Positions 44,616 through 53,948 are shown, numbered from the stretch's first letter. The stretch: DNA of 54,092 nucleotides from Labilibacter sediminis (GCF_005877885.1 NZ_VCHY01000030.1:1-54092); one strand, 5' to 3'. Numbers and translations are program-made. The notes: generated from the letters alone by a model not told the origin.

Positions 44616-45944
44616 ATGAAGAAAGTACTTGCTCTTAGCGTCATATTGGTCACTATCCTTAGTGGTTGTAGTAATTCCGGAGGTGGAGAACTTACCGGGG
44701 TAGCTCGTAATGGTGCCTTTTATGAACCCGACCCGTATGGTATGTTATTTATTCCTCAGGGAAGCTTTAATATGGGACCAAATGATCAGGATGCAGCCTG
44801 GTCGTTAACAGGACAGTCTAAAACTGTTTCAATTAGATCTTTCTGGATGGATGAGACTGAAATCACAAACACTGAGTACAGACAGTTTGTTCATTGGGTG
44901 AGAGATTCTATTGCACGCAAACTTCTGGGAGATCAGTTTGAAGAATTTATTATTGCCGAAGATGAATATGGAAATGAGATTGATCCTCCATTTTTGCAAT
45001 GGGATATAGAGATAGAATGGGATAATGAGGAGTATGCAGAAATTCTTGATGAATTGTTTTTGCCGGAAAATGAAAGATTTTTCAGAAGAAAAGAAATTGA
45101 TTCAAGAAAGTTAACTTATGAGTATGAGTGGGTTGATTTACAACAAGCAGCTAAGAAAACAAATCGTTTTAATTACGAAACAAAACAATACGAAGGTGTT
45201 GCTTATAACCAAAAAGGAGAAGAAGAAGTAATTAAAGATAGATCAGCTTTCATCATGAAAGATATGGTAAATGTTTACCCTGATACTTTATGCTGGATTG
45301 CAGATTTTACATATTCATTTAATGAACCTTGGACTGAAAAATATTTCTGGCACCCAGGTTTTGATGAGTATCCTGTTGTAGGAGTTTCTCATAAACAGGC
45401 TACAGCATTTACAATTTGGAGATCCAGGTTAATGAATAATTACCTGAGAAGTAAAGGCCAGCCAGAAGTGATGGAATATCGTTTACCTACTGAAGCAGAA
45501 TGGGAATATGCATCGCGTGGGGGACTTGAAAACCAAATGTATCCATGGGGGGGGATGTATACTCGTAATGATAAAGGGTGTTTCTTAGCCAACTTTAAGC
45601 CTTTACGCGGTCGTTATGGCGATGATGGAGGTAATAACTCTATGGCAGTAGCATCTTACGCACCAAATGATTTCGGATTGTATGATATGGCAGGTAATCT
45701 AGCAGAATGGACATCTAGTGCATTCGATGAATCAGCATATAGTTTTACACACGATTTTAATCCAACGTATAAGTATAATGCTTTGCCGGACGATCCGCAT
45801 GTAATGAAAAGAAAAGTGATTCGTGGGGGATCATGGAAAGATATAGGTTATTTCTTGCAAAACGGTACTCGTACATATGAGTATCAGGATTCAGCAAAGT
45901 CTTTCATTGGTTTTAGATGTGTAAGAGATTACATTGGAGACTAA
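44616..45944 (+). CDS. gldK: type IX secretion system lipoprotein GldK/PorK
   Basis: 442 aa. Lipoprotein signal MKKVLALSVILVTILSGCSN with lipobox Cys18. FGE-sulfatase (SUMF1-like) fold: FIPQGSFNMGPNDQDAAW, SFWMDETEITNTEYRQFV, then an insertion of roughly 140 residues rich in acidic and aromatic residues, then YPVVGVSHKQATAFTIWR, YRLPTEAEWEYASRGG, YDMAGNLAEWTSSAFD and FIGFRCVRD. The active-site Cys of true formylglycine-generating enzymes is absent (EWT instead of EWC), so the fold is structural. With GldN it forms the periplasmic ring tethered to the outer membrane. Confidence 0.96.
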   Translation: MKKVLALSVILVTILSGCSNSGGGELTGVARNGAFYEPDPYGMLFIPQGSFNMGPNDQDAAWSLTGQSKTVSIRSFWMDETEITNTEYRQFVHWVRDSIARKLLGDQFEEFIIAEDEYGNEIDPPFLQWDIEIEWDNEEYAEILDELFLPENERFFRRKEIDSRKLTYEYEWVDLQQAAKKTNRFNYETKQYEGVAYNQKGEEEVIKDRSAFIMKDMVNVYPDTLCWIADFTYSFNEPWTEKYFWHPGFDEYPVVGVSHKQATAFTIWRSRLMNNYLRSKGQPEVMEYRLPTEAEWEYASRGGLENQMYPWGGMYTRNDKGCFLANFKPLRGRYGDDGGNNSMAVASYAPNDFGLYDMAGNLAEWTSSAFDESAYSFTHDFNPTYKYNALPDDPHVMKRKVIRGGSWKDIGYFLQNGTRTYEYQDSAKSFIGFRCVRDYIGD

Positions 45945-46007
45945 TGATGTTGGGTAACTTTTAATATGATTTTTTTTCAAAATTGAACTGATTAACACAA
46001 TACAAAT

Positions 46008-46979
46008 ATGAGTATTACTGAATTTGTCGAAAGTCCCGGGTATAAAAAGGTAATGGGGAAAGTTTATGGGATTGGAGCTGCTGTAGTTATTTTGGGTGCT
46101 TTATGGAAAATTCTTCACCTTCCAGGTGCTTCTTATATGCTTATTGCAGGATTAGGTACGGAAGCGATTATTTTCTTTTTATCTGCTTTTGAGCCACCTC
46201 ATGAGATGCCGGATTGGAGCTTAGTATATCCTGAATTGGTTGGATTAGAACCTCACCAAAACCGAGGAGGTGGCGGCGGAGGAGGAAGCGAACTTCAGGC
46301 ACTTATACAAACAGGTAATATTGATGAGAATACTGTAAGCCAATTGTCTGAAGGGATTAAAAAGCTTGGAGCTACTTCATCACAACTAGCTGATTTAAGT
46401 GATGCATCTTTAGCTACTCAAAGCTATTTGCAAAATATCCAAAGTGCATCAGAGTCTGTTGGTAAGTTTGGTAATGTTCAGGATAAAACCGCCAAAGTTA
46501 TTGAAGAATCCGCAAGTGCCTTGAGTCAGTCATATGCAACAACGGCAAATGCTATCTCTGAGTCCGGAACAAAAGTAGCCAATGAACTGGCTAATTCAGG
46601 TAAAGGGTTAGTGGATGGTATGAATAAGTCAGGTCAGGAATTAGCTGCGGCATATAATACACTTGCAAGTACAGTTCAAAATGATATGCAGGGTATATCT
46701 GAAAATGGGAAAAAATATAATGAGCAAATGTCTGCTTTAAATAGTAGTTTATCATCTATAAATTCAATTTACGAATTACAACTAAAAGGGTCAAAAGCTC
46801 AGGTTGATGCACAACAGGAATTGACGTCTGGATTAGGTGAAATAAATGGATATTTAAAGCAATCTGTAGAAGATGCTAAAATATATCGTGATCAGGTATC
46901 ATCTTTAAATAAAACAGTAGGGGAACTCAATACCATTTATGGAAATATGTTGAGTGCCATGAATGTTGGAAACCGCTAA
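46008..46979 (+). CDS. gldL: type IX secretion system motor protein GldL/PorL
   Basis: 323 aa. Two membrane helices: about 19-33 (VYGIGAAVVILGALW) ending in K34 and H37, and about 43-61, with Glu52 inside the membrane and Glu62 at its end. With GldM it forms the proton-driven motor; charged residues of this kind are needed in characterised GldL. Residues about 88-94 are seven glycines (GGGGGGG), followed by a long Ser/Ala/Asn/Gln-rich predicted coiled coil to the C-terminus, expected in the cytoplasm. Longer than the short Flavobacterium GldL and closer to Porphyromonas PorL. Confidence 0.95.
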   Translation: MSITEFVESPGYKKVMGKVYGIGAAVVILGALWKILHLPGASYMLIAGLGTEAIIFFLSAFEPPHEMPDWSLVYPELVGLEPHQNRGGGGGGGSELQALIQTGNIDENTVSQLSEGIKKLGATSSQLADLSDASLATQSYLQNIQSASESVGKFGNVQDKTAKVIEESASALSQSYATTANAISESGTKVANELANSGKGLVDGMNKSGQELAAAYNTLASTVQNDMQGISENGKKYNEQMSALNSSLSSINSIYELQLKGSKAQVDAQQELTSGLGEINGYLKQSVEDAKIYRDQVSSLNKTVGELNTIYGNMLSAMNVGNR

Positions 46980-47009
46980 TTTTATATGAATCATTAAAAG
47001 TATTATAAC

Positions 47010-48569
47010 ATGAGTGGTGGAAATTGTCCGGAAACCCCTAGGCAGAAGATGATTGGAATGATGTATCTCTTTCTGACAGCAATGCTTGCATTGAATGTGT
47101 CAGGAGAGTTATTACAAGCCTTCATAACAATGGATAAAGGGTTTATTCAATCAAGGGAAACGGTTGAAAGGAAGAACGAAGTTTTATATGATCAGTTTAG
47201 AACGGCGCATAGTAACAATCCTGGTAAAGCTGGAGATGAATGGAGGGAAGCAAATAAAATAAAAACTGCCGCAGATAGTTTAGTTAATCATATTGAGGAT
47301 TTAAAAATTATTCTTGCACATAAATCAAGTGGGCCGGAAGCTACTCCAAATGATTATGTTGGAGATAATCAAGATATCGCACCTCAGGTAATGATAACGG
47401 AAAAGGCAGGAGCTAGAAGCAAAGAACTTAAGAAGTTAATTAGTGAGTATAAGGAATTATTACTTAGTTATTTAAATCAAGAAGATCCTGCTGATACAGC
47501 TTTTATTAGTGGATTTACGAATATTTTTGATACGAGTGATGAAAAGGGAGAAAAGGATGTAGTCAAATCCTGGGAGTCTACTAAATTTGAACATGTGCCA
47601 CTATCTGCCTCAATGGCAATGTTAAGTAAGATTCAGGGGGATGTACGAAATGCTGAAGCCGATATAGTGGCAAGTTTGTATAGTGATATTGATAAGGAAT
47701 CATATAAGTTTACAGATATGATGTCTGTTGTTAAGCCATATAAAACTACAATACTTGAAGGCGAAACCTATAAAGCTGAGTTATATATGGCTGCATATGA
47801 TCCAAATATTATCCCTAAAATTCATGTTAACGGTAAGCCGGTTAGGAATATCGAACAAGGAAAAGGTATATTAGAAATGCCAAAAATGTCTGTCGGTGAA
47901 CATTCATGGAAAGGTATTATTGAAATGCCATCACCTGATGGATCAGAAGATGTTCCTTATGAGATAGAAGGAATATTTCAAGTTGTTAAACCTAGTGCCG
48001 TTATCTCACCTATTAAAATGAATGTATTTTATGAAGGTGTGGAAAATCCTGTTGCGATTTCTGCTCCGGGCGTAGCAAGTAAAGACTTAAAGGTCACAAT
48101 GACCAATGTTAATAAGAAGCCAAGTAAAGGTATCTTTATTGTTACACCAAGAGCAGGTACTGCAGGTAAAGAATCTGTGGTTAAGGTAACCGCTGAAATT
48201 GGTGGAAGACAAAAGGTTATGGGTGTTCAAAACTTCCGTATTAAACGTGTTCCGGATCCTGTTCCTGAAGTTGCAGGTAAAAGTGGTGGTAAGATTGCAA
48301 AAAACTTGTTGATGGCGCAATCTGCTGTATTTGCAGAAATGAAAGACTTTGATTTTGAGTTGGAGTACACAGTGACAAGATTTAATGTGTCAGTATTAAA
48401 GAATGGTTATATTGTCGATGAACCATCAAAAAGTAATAGATTTACAAAAGAGCAAAAGGAGCTCATAAAAAATATGCCTAGAGGTTCAAAAGTATCTATA
48501 GAGGATATTAGAGCTAAAGGGCCAAGTGGTACTCGAAATTTGGGAACCATGACATTTGTATTGGACTAA
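47010..48569 (+). CDS. gldM: type IX secretion system motor protein GldM/PorM
   Basis: 519 aa. Starts SGGNCPETPRQKMIGMMYLFLTAMLALNVSGELLQAF: the short cytoplasmic end and the single membrane helix (about 14-33) characteristic of GldM, which inserts among GldL helices. The large periplasmic part holds helical domain D1 (to about 220) and then Ig-like beta domains D2-D4 (YKTTILEGETYKAELYMAAYDP; SAVISPIKMNVFYEGVENPVAISAPGV; RFTKEQKELIKNMPRGSKVSIEDIRAKGPSGTRNLGTMTFVLD). It transmits motor rotation to the GldK/N ring. Normal length; 30 bases after gldL. Confidence 0.96.
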   Translation: MSGGNCPETPRQKMIGMMYLFLTAMLALNVSGELLQAFITMDKGFIQSRETVERKNEVLYDQFRTAHSNNPGKAGDEWREANKIKTAADSLVNHIEDLKIILAHKSSGPEATPNDYVGDNQDIAPQVMITEKAGARSKELKKLISEYKELLLSYLNQEDPADTAFISGFTNIFDTSDEKGEKDVVKSWESTKFEHVPLSASMAMLSKIQGDVRNAEADIVASLYSDIDKESYKFTDMMSVVKPYKTTILEGETYKAELYMAAYDPNIIPKIHVNGKPVRNIEQGKGILEMPKMSVGEHSWKGIIEMPSPDGSEDVPYEIEGIFQVVKPSAVISPIKMNVFYEGVENPVAISAPGVASKDLKVTMTNVNKKPSKGIFIVTPRAGTAGKESVVKVTAEIGGRQKVMGVQNFRIKRVPDPVPEVAGKSGGKIAKNLLMAQSAVFAEMKDFDFELEYTVTRFNVSVLKNGYIVDEPSKSNRFTKEQKELIKNMPRGSKVSIEDIRAKGPSGTRNLGTMTFVLD

Positions 48570-48628
48570 ACTAACTAAAGCTAGTTATTTGCTTTATTTG
48601 AATAGATAAACAAAATAAATTTGAAATA

Positions 48629-49477
48629 ATGAAAAAGTTGTTCTTCTTAATAATCATGTTTGCAGCTATAGCTTTTACTCCAGCTATAAAAGCCCAAAAT
48701 GTTTTGGATGGCATATATCCAAAAGAACATGTATTAAACCGTAAGCCTATACCATATGCTCATGTACGAGAGGCAGATGTTATGTGGGCAAAAAAAGTAT
48801 GGAGGGTAATTGATCTTCGCGAAAAAATTAACCTGCCATTGTATTATCCAATTAGTAATATGGATGGAAGATATAGTTTAATTCAATTGTTAATGCAGGG
48901 TATTCAATATGAGGGATTAACGGCTTATTCAACAAAGTATGAAGATGAGTTCAAGGTTGAGATGACCTATGAGCAGGTAATGTATGAAATGGGTGCGGTT
49001 GGTGATACTATGGAGGTTCGTCAGGCTGATGGTACGTATCAAACAGAAATTGTTGCAGGAGAGTTAAGACCTGAAGAAGTAAAGCAACTTTTAGTAAAAG
49101 AAGTATGGTTCTTTGATAGAAATTATTCAAGATTGGATGTTCGTATTTTAGGTATATGTCCAATTCGTGAATATGCAAAAAGTACAGGAGAAGGTCAAGA
49201 AGAAATATCTAAGAAACAAACTTTCTGGATTTATTTCCCTCAGGCAAGAGACCTGTTTGCACGCAATGAGGTGTTTAATGCGCATAACGATGCACAAAGA
49301 AGAACCTTTGATGACATCTTTATGAAAAGATATTTCGGTAGTTATATAACTAAGGAGTCAAACGTGTATAATAACCGTGGTATTGATTCATATGCTGTTG
49401 GAATGGAAGCAATGTTAGAGTCAGACAGAATTAAATTGGATATCTTTAATTTTGAACATGACCTTTGGGAGTTCTAG
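48629..49477 (+). CDS. gldN: type IX secretion system ring protein GldN/PorN
   Basis: 282 aa. Signal peptide MKKLFFLIIMFAAIAFTPAIKAQ, then conserved GldN stretches: IPYAHVREADVMWAKKVWRVIDLREKINLPLYYP, SLIQLLMQGI, VKEVWFFDRNYSRLDVRILGICPI, FWIYFPQARDLFARNEVFNAHNDAQRRTFDDIFMKRYFGSYI. Periplasmic partner of GldK in the ring beneath the outer membrane. Last gene of porP-gldKLMN, with gaps of 30-63 bases and a strong terminator behind it. No sprA/sov, porV, porU or porX/Y genes are in the window. Confidence 0.96.
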   Translation: MKKLFFLIIMFAAIAFTPAIKAQNVLDGIYPKEHVLNRKPIPYAHVREADVMWAKKVWRVIDLREKINLPLYYPISNMDGRYSLIQLLMQGIQYEGLTAYSTKYEDEFKVEMTYEQVMYEMGAVGDTMEVRQADGTYQTEIVAGELRPEEVKQLLVKEVWFFDRNYSRLDVRILGICPIREYAKSTGEGQEEISKKQTFWIYFPQARDLFARNEVFNAHNDAQRRTFDDIFMKRYFGSYITKESNVYNNRGIDSYAVGMEAMLESDRIKLDIFNFEHDLWEF

Positions 49478-49503
49478 TAAGAAGACAACGAAAAATCAGA
49501 TAT

Positions 49504-49533
49504 AAAAAGGAGTGCATTTTGCACTCCTTTTTT
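49504..49533. terminator. bidirectional terminator between gldN and manC
   Basis: A perfect AAAAGGAGTGCA / TGCACTCCTTTT stem with a short T-rich loop, flanked by A and T runs, ends both convergent transcripts. Confidence 0.9.
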
Positions 49534-49548
49534 CGTTTATATGTTTTA

Positions 49549-50637
49549 TTAATTTTTATCACTACCATACTCCGCTATAATATCTGCAGAAAATTGGCGT
49601 ATCTGTTGTTCATTTTTCTTAGGGCAAATTAAAAGACAATTGTTTGATTCAGCTACAATAAAATCATCTAGCCCCTGTATTACCGCCATTTTATTGTCCG
49701 GAAGGTTTACAACACAGTTTTTAGATTCGTATGTAATTACTTTTCCTGTGTTTATTGCATTGTTATTATTGTCTTTTGTTGAATGTTCAAATAACGAAGA
49801 CCAGGTACCTAAGTCACTCCATCCAAAGTCAGACGTTAATACATAAACATTATTGGCTTTTTCCATAATGCCGTAATCAATAGATATGTTTTTACATTCC
49901 CTGTAGATACTTCGGATATGATCAATTTCATTCGGGGTATCAATTTTATCCTGAATATTGTCAAACAATACTTTTACTTCGGAAAGATAATTGTCAAATG
50001 CTTTATTAATTGCTTCAAGAGACCAAATAAAAATTCCGGAGTTCCAATAAAACTCTCCACTCTCAAAGAAAACTCTGGCAAGATCAATGTTTGGTTTTTC
50101 AGTGAATGTTTTGACAGGTTCTATTTCTCCTAAAATATTTTCTGATTCTTCATTGATCTGAATATAACCATAACCAGTTTCAGGTCTGTGTGGTTTTATT
50201 CCAAGAGTAAGTAAAGCATCGTTGCTTTTTACAAAATCAATACCTTTTAAAATTGTGTCAACAAACTCTTCCTGTTTAAGGATTAAATGGTCGGCAGGAG
50301 TAACTATAACTGTTGCTTCTGAGTTTCTCTTTTTTATCCAAGCGTTGGCATAAGCAATGCATGGTGCAGTATTTCTTCGAAAAGGTTCTGTGAGTACCTG
50401 GTTAGGTTTTAAATCAGGAATCTGATCCAATACCATTTCTTTATATTCAATACTTGTAACAACCAAAAAGTTTTCAGTGGGACAGATGGGCTTAAACCTG
50501 TCAAAGGTTTGTTGAATTAATGTTCTTCCCGTTCCTAAGATGTCTAAAAATTGCTTTGGAGTTTCTTCTCTACTAATTGGCCAAAATCTACTGCCAATCC
50601 CACCAGCCATGATTACGCAATAAGTATTGTTTGTCAT
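49549..50637 (-). CDS. manC: mannose-1-phosphate guanylyltransferase
   Basis: 362 aa from the ATG at 50637 (MTNNTYCVIMAGGIGSRFWP). Makes GDP-mannose from GTP and mannose-1-phosphate for surface glycans. The pyrophosphorylase signature is AGGIGSRFWPISREETPKQFLDI. VTPADHLILK, KPHRPETGYGYIQ, FTEKPNIDLA, FYWNSGIFIWSLEA and DFGWSDLGTW are all present. It lacks the C-terminal phosphomannose isomerase half of the bifunctional enterobacterial enzyme, so an isomerase (ManA) is needed elsewhere. Monocistronic; no gmd or fcl gene adjacent. Confidence 0.93.
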   Translation of the reverse strand: MTNNTYCVIMAGGIGSRFWPISREETPKQFLDILGTGRTLIQQTFDRFKPICPTENFLVVTSIEYKEMVLDQIPDLKPNQVLTEPFRRNTAPCIAYANAWIKKRNSEATVIVTPADHLILKQEEFVDTILKGIDFVKSNDALLTLGIKPHRPETGYGYIQINEESENILGEIEPVKTFTEKPNIDLARVFFESGEFYWNSGIFIWSLEAINKAFDNYLSEVKVLFDNIQDKIDTPNEIDHIRSIYRECKNISIDYGIMEKANNVYVLTSDFGWSDLGTWSSLFEHSTKDNNNNAINTGKVITYESKNCVVNLPDNKMAVIQGLDDFIVAESNNCLLICPKKNEQQIRQFSADIIAEYGSDKN

Positions 50638-50782
50638 ATTTCTATATTTAATAAGCTTTGTCTGTTTGAATATGCCTGTGAAATTACCCAAAATGAGTAA
50701 GAATAAAAATGTTTATTAGCTAATTGCACCATTTATTTTTATAACGTGGATATAGTTGTTATTTTTAGCCAAAATCAAATTT

Positions 50783-51523
50783 ATGGGATTACTATTTCAT
50801 TTAGGAAGATATGCTTTGTTTTTGAAAAGGGTGTTTGCACGCCCTGAAAAGTGTAAAATCTTAATCAAACAAATATTTAGGGAAGCAGAAAAATTGGGAA
50901 CAAATTCTATCGGGATAGTGGCCATTATTTCTGTATTTATGGGTGCGGTTATTACCTTACAAACGGCCTATAATATTGAAATGCCTTTTATTCCTAAATA
51001 TACAGTTGGACTGGCAGCGCGGGATTCAATATTGTTAGAATTTTCTTCTACTATTGTAAGTTTGATTTTGGCAGGAAAAGGGGGATCTAATATTGCTTCG
51101 GAAATTGGGAGTATGCGTGTTACCGAACAAATAGATGCCATAGAAATAATGGGAATTAATTCTTCAGGCTATTTAATTTTACCAAAAGTTTTAGGTCTGG
51201 TTTTTATGATGCCCTTTCTTGTGATTTTAAGTATGGGGATTGGAATTACCGGAGGTTGGTTAGCTGGTAGCTTATCAGGAGTAGTTTCTTCTGTCGATTT
51301 CATTTATGGTATACGGTATGCATTTCAACCTTTTTATATTACTTATTCTTTAGTTAAGGCGTCTGTGTTTGCATTTTTAATAGCTACAATTTCATCTTAC
51401 CATGGTTATTATGTCGAAGGAGGATCACTTGAAGTTGGAATAGCAAGTACCAAAGCAGTTGTAGTAAGTAGTATTCAAATATTACTGTTTAATTTGTTAT
51501 TAACTCAATTATTATTGGCATGA
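50783..51523 (+). CDS. mlaE: MlaE family ABC transporter permease
   Basis: 246 aa from the ATG at 50783 (MGLLFHLGRYALF). Inner-membrane permease of the Mla/MCE phospholipid transport type. It has an amphipathic N-terminal helix, about five membrane helices, and the family's conserved cytoplasmic loop ILAGKGGSNIASEIGSMRVTEQIDAIEIMGINS (about residues 92-124). The C-terminal part has YHGYYVEGGSLEVGIASTKAVVVSS. Its stop overlaps the mlaF start (ATGA), so they are translationally coupled. The substrate-binding MCE protein MlaD is not next door. Confidence 0.92.
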   Translation: MGLLFHLGRYALFLKRVFARPEKCKILIKQIFREAEKLGTNSIGIVAIISVFMGAVITLQTAYNIEMPFIPKYTVGLAARDSILLEFSSTIVSLILAGKGGSNIASEIGSMRVTEQIDAIEIMGINSSGYLILPKVLGLVFMMPFLVILSMGIGITGGWLAGSLSGVVSSVDFIYGIRYAFQPFYITYSLVKASVFAFLIATISSYHGYYVEGGSLEVGIASTKAVVVSSIQILLFNLLLTQLLLA

Positions 51524-52272
51524 TTGAAGTAGTTAATGTAAACAAGACTTTTCATAGTAAACAAATACTCTTTGATATATCAGCGCGTTTCGAAGCTGGT
51601 CAAACCAATTTAATCATTGGACAAAGTGGACATGGAAAAACGGTTCTTTTAAAATCAATTGTAGGATTGCACACTATAGATTCAGGGCAAATCATTTATG
51701 GAAATGAAGTTTTTTCAGCCATGGATTTTAAAGAGCAACGTAATATCAGAAAAGAGATTGGTATGCTTTTTCAGGGGTCAGCTTTATTTGATTCATTAAG
51801 CGTTGAAGAAAATGTTCGATTTCCGTTAGATATGTTCTCTGACATGTGTAATGAGGAAAAGCTGGATAGAGTTAATTTCTGTCTTAACCGAGTAAATCTT
51901 GAAAATGTTAATAAGCTATACCCTTCAGAAATTAGTGGAGGAATGCAAAAGAGGGTAGCTATTGCCCGGGCTATTGCTTTAAATCCAAAATATTTGTTTT
52001 GCGATGAGCCAAATTCAGGCCTTGATCCAAAGACAGCCATTGTCATAGACAATTTAATCTATGAAATCACCAAAGAGTATGGGATTACTACCATTATTAA
52101 TACACATGATATGAATTCGGTGATGGCTATTGGTGAAAAAATCATTTATATCCATCAAGGTAAAAAGCTTTGGGAAGGTGATAAAGAAGATATTTTTACA
52201 GCAACTGAACAAAGCTTAAATGATTTTGTATTTGCTTCAGAACTTTTTAAAAGAATTAAGCAAAAGTCCTAG
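51520..52272 (+). CDS. mlaF: MlaF-type ABC transporter ATP-binding protein
   Basis: 250 aa. Complete ABC ATPase: Walker A GQSGHGKTVLLK, Q-loop MLFQGSALFDSLSVEENVRFPL (typical of MlaF), signature SEISGGMQKRVAIARAIAL (ISGGM instead of LSGGQ, usual for the family), Walker B YLFCDEPNSGLDP, and switch His in INTHDM. It powers lipid transport through MlaE across the inner membrane. The P-N-S-G-L in Walker B/D-loop replaces the commoner PTSGL. An unrecognised gene follows after 26 bases. Confidence 0.93.
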   Translation: MIEVVNVNKTFHSKQILFDISARFEAGQTNLIIGQSGHGKTVLLKSIVGLHTIDSGQIIYGNEVFSAMDFKEQRNIRKEIGMLFQGSALFDSLSVEENVRFPLDMFSDMCNEEKLDRVNFCLNRVNLENVNKLYPSEISGGMQKRVAIARAIALNPKYLFCDEPNSGLDPKTAIVIDNLIYEITKEYGITTIINTHDMNSVMAIGEKIIYIHQGKKLWEGDKEDIFTATEQSLNDFVFASELFKRIKQKS

Positions 52273-52298
52273 GTGAATTTACGAAAGGAATATTGTAT

Positions 52299-53105
52299 AT
52301 GAGAAGCGGATCAAATGATGTTACATTGAAAACAGAATCGATACTGAAGTTTTTATTTTCAGAAAAAGACAATAAAGATGAATTTTCACTTGATAAGCTC
52401 AATCTTTCACGACATGAAAAAAGCATTAATTTGTCCAATTCCCCTTCCGTTGCCGAAATAGAAAATCATTTAGCTTTTCTAGAACAATTGCAAAGTATAT
52501 TTCCAACAGTTTTAATTCCAATAAACGCCGAAACAAAATTAAAATCCAACTTAAAAAATAAACTTCTATTCAAGCTGAAGAGTATTTCTTACTTTGTTTC
52601 TGCAAATAAATATATCCAATTTAGCAGTGTAAAGTTTTCGCCATTAGCGGTACACCTGCAATTTATACAGCTTCTGACGGGAGATTATCCCCAATTGTTT
52701 TCTCAGCCTCAACAAATAAATTGTGTAAGTGATATTTATGCGCGAGTCATAGAGTTTGAGAAAACCGAAAATGAACCTTTAGACCTAAATAATTCATTAG
52801 GTCGCTGGTTAATCAGCCAAATTCGCCAAGGTTATTCAAAAGGAGAATTATTTGATTTTATCGACAGCCTGTACGATCAGTATAAAACGATACAAATTTC
52901 ACCACAGAACTTTCACTTTATTTTTCAATGTTTCGGAAAAAGCACTATCAATATTGCTAACGATGCCTTTGATGATTATATGAATTCCAGAGATGCAGAT
53001 TTGGCCTGGAAAAATAGTATTGCCACCTTTCTTTGCACTTATCTTTTTTTTGAAAAAAAGTTAGCAGAAACAATCTCCAATAGCATTCTTAAATCAATTC
53101 CCTGA
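52299..53105 (+). CDS. hypothetical protein downstream of mlaEF
   Basis: 268 aa from the ATG at 52299, with a GAAAGGA stretch 10-15 bases upstream as a possible ribosome site. I do not recognise a family. No signal peptide or clear membrane helix; mostly amphipathic-helix-like sequence rich in Ser, Asn, Phe, Leu and Lys, with LAFLEQLQSIFPTVLIPINAETKLKSNLKNKL and GRWLISQIRQGYSKGELFDFIDSLYDQY as notable stretches. Spacing and strand suggest the same transcript as mlaEF, so a lipid-transport accessory role is conceivable but unsupported by motifs. Codon use looks like the neighbours. Confidence 0.65.
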   Translation: MRSGSNDVTLKTESILKFLFSEKDNKDEFSLDKLNLSRHEKSINLSNSPSVAEIENHLAFLEQLQSIFPTVLIPINAETKLKSNLKNKLLFKLKSISYFVSANKYIQFSSVKFSPLAVHLQFIQLLTGDYPQLFSQPQQINCVSDIYARVIEFEKTENEPLDLNNSLGRWLISQIRQGYSKGELFDFIDSLYDQYKTIQISPQNFHFIFQCFGKSTINIANDAFDDYMNSRDADLAWKNSIATFLCTYLFFEKKLAETISNSILKSIP

Positions 53106-53631
53106 ACAAAGCCCGGCAAATTTTGTTTTAATTAAACTTTAACACCAGAGTTTATTTTATAGATTTTTGCAGAAAAGGGAGTCTATTGTTTTTTTGGGTT
53201 GTTTATGAGTAGAATTGAGTTAAGACTCTCTTTTTTGTTTTTTATACACATAGCCGTTTCCCTCAATAAAACCCCTTAACTACAGGTGAAGCAAATTCTT
53301 TCGGGTCGGGCTTTCCGTTTCTACTCCTCGCTGGTCAGTTATTTCAATCATGGGCATTAAATTATATATATAGTATTTGCTGTGCGGAAACACATGGTAC
53401 TATAAAACCGCTGCAGGGTAACCACTACAATCCCTAACGGAGCAGCAGACTAATTCAGTATAGCATAGTTGTCACAAAGCGAGATCATTTTTAAATACGG
53501 TTTTAGCCTTGTTTAAATACTATATATATATCCACTTTTTAAATCCCTCTTTTATTGCCTTTGTGAAAATCCTTTGTGTCCTTTGTGTTTAATACGAATA
53601 AACATCAAAAAAACTTTCATCTTCTAAATCC
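53106..53631. other. gene-free region with degenerate repeat-like stretches
   Basis: No ORF or RNA recognised. Around 53297-53332 the sequence TCGGGTCGGGCTTTCCG and around 53415-53450 the sequence ACTACAATCCCTAACGG are unlike the AT-rich surroundings and resemble phrases I recall from Bacteroidetes intergenic repeats (memory only). At 53551-53590 the word CTTTGTG recurs three times. It may be a decayed repeat cluster before a stable-RNA operon. Confidence 0.35.
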
Positions 53632-53662
53632 TTGACAAGCTAACCTTTACGACGTATCTTTG
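53632..53662 (+). promoter_or_regulatory. stable-RNA-type promoter P1
   Basis: TTGAC (53632-53636), 18 bases, then TATCTTTG (53655-53662), an exact -7 match. First of three tandem candidates directed to the right edge. Confidence 0.5.
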
Positions 53663-53692
53663 TTTTTCGTGTGAAAAAACTTTCGCCTGGGA

Positions 53693-53724
53693 TTAGGAAT
53701 CTAAAAATAAAGTCTCTTTCTTTG
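53693..53724 (+). promoter_or_regulatory. stable-RNA-type promoter P2
   Basis: A weak -33 (TTAG 53693-53696), 20 bases, then TTTCTTTG (53717-53724). The following bases, CACCCGCTTTG, nearly repeat those after P3 (CATCCGCTTTTG). This downstream GC patch is what I recall from Bacteroidetes rRNA promoters. Confidence 0.35.
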
Positions 53725-53948
53725 CACCCGCTTTGAACGAAACGAGTCATAATAAGGCATCACTTTTAATGAAAAGTTAGCTGATGAGTTCTGCTGAATG
53801 CAATTAAAATTGTAATTGATATGAAGCAAAAGGCGTGTAAAAACAACAATATTTTGAACGACAGAAGAGGGATTAAAAACCTAGTAACAATAAGGTTTTG
53901 AGGAGGTCGATAGGGTTTGAAATTAATTTTAAAAACTTTCAAATTTAA

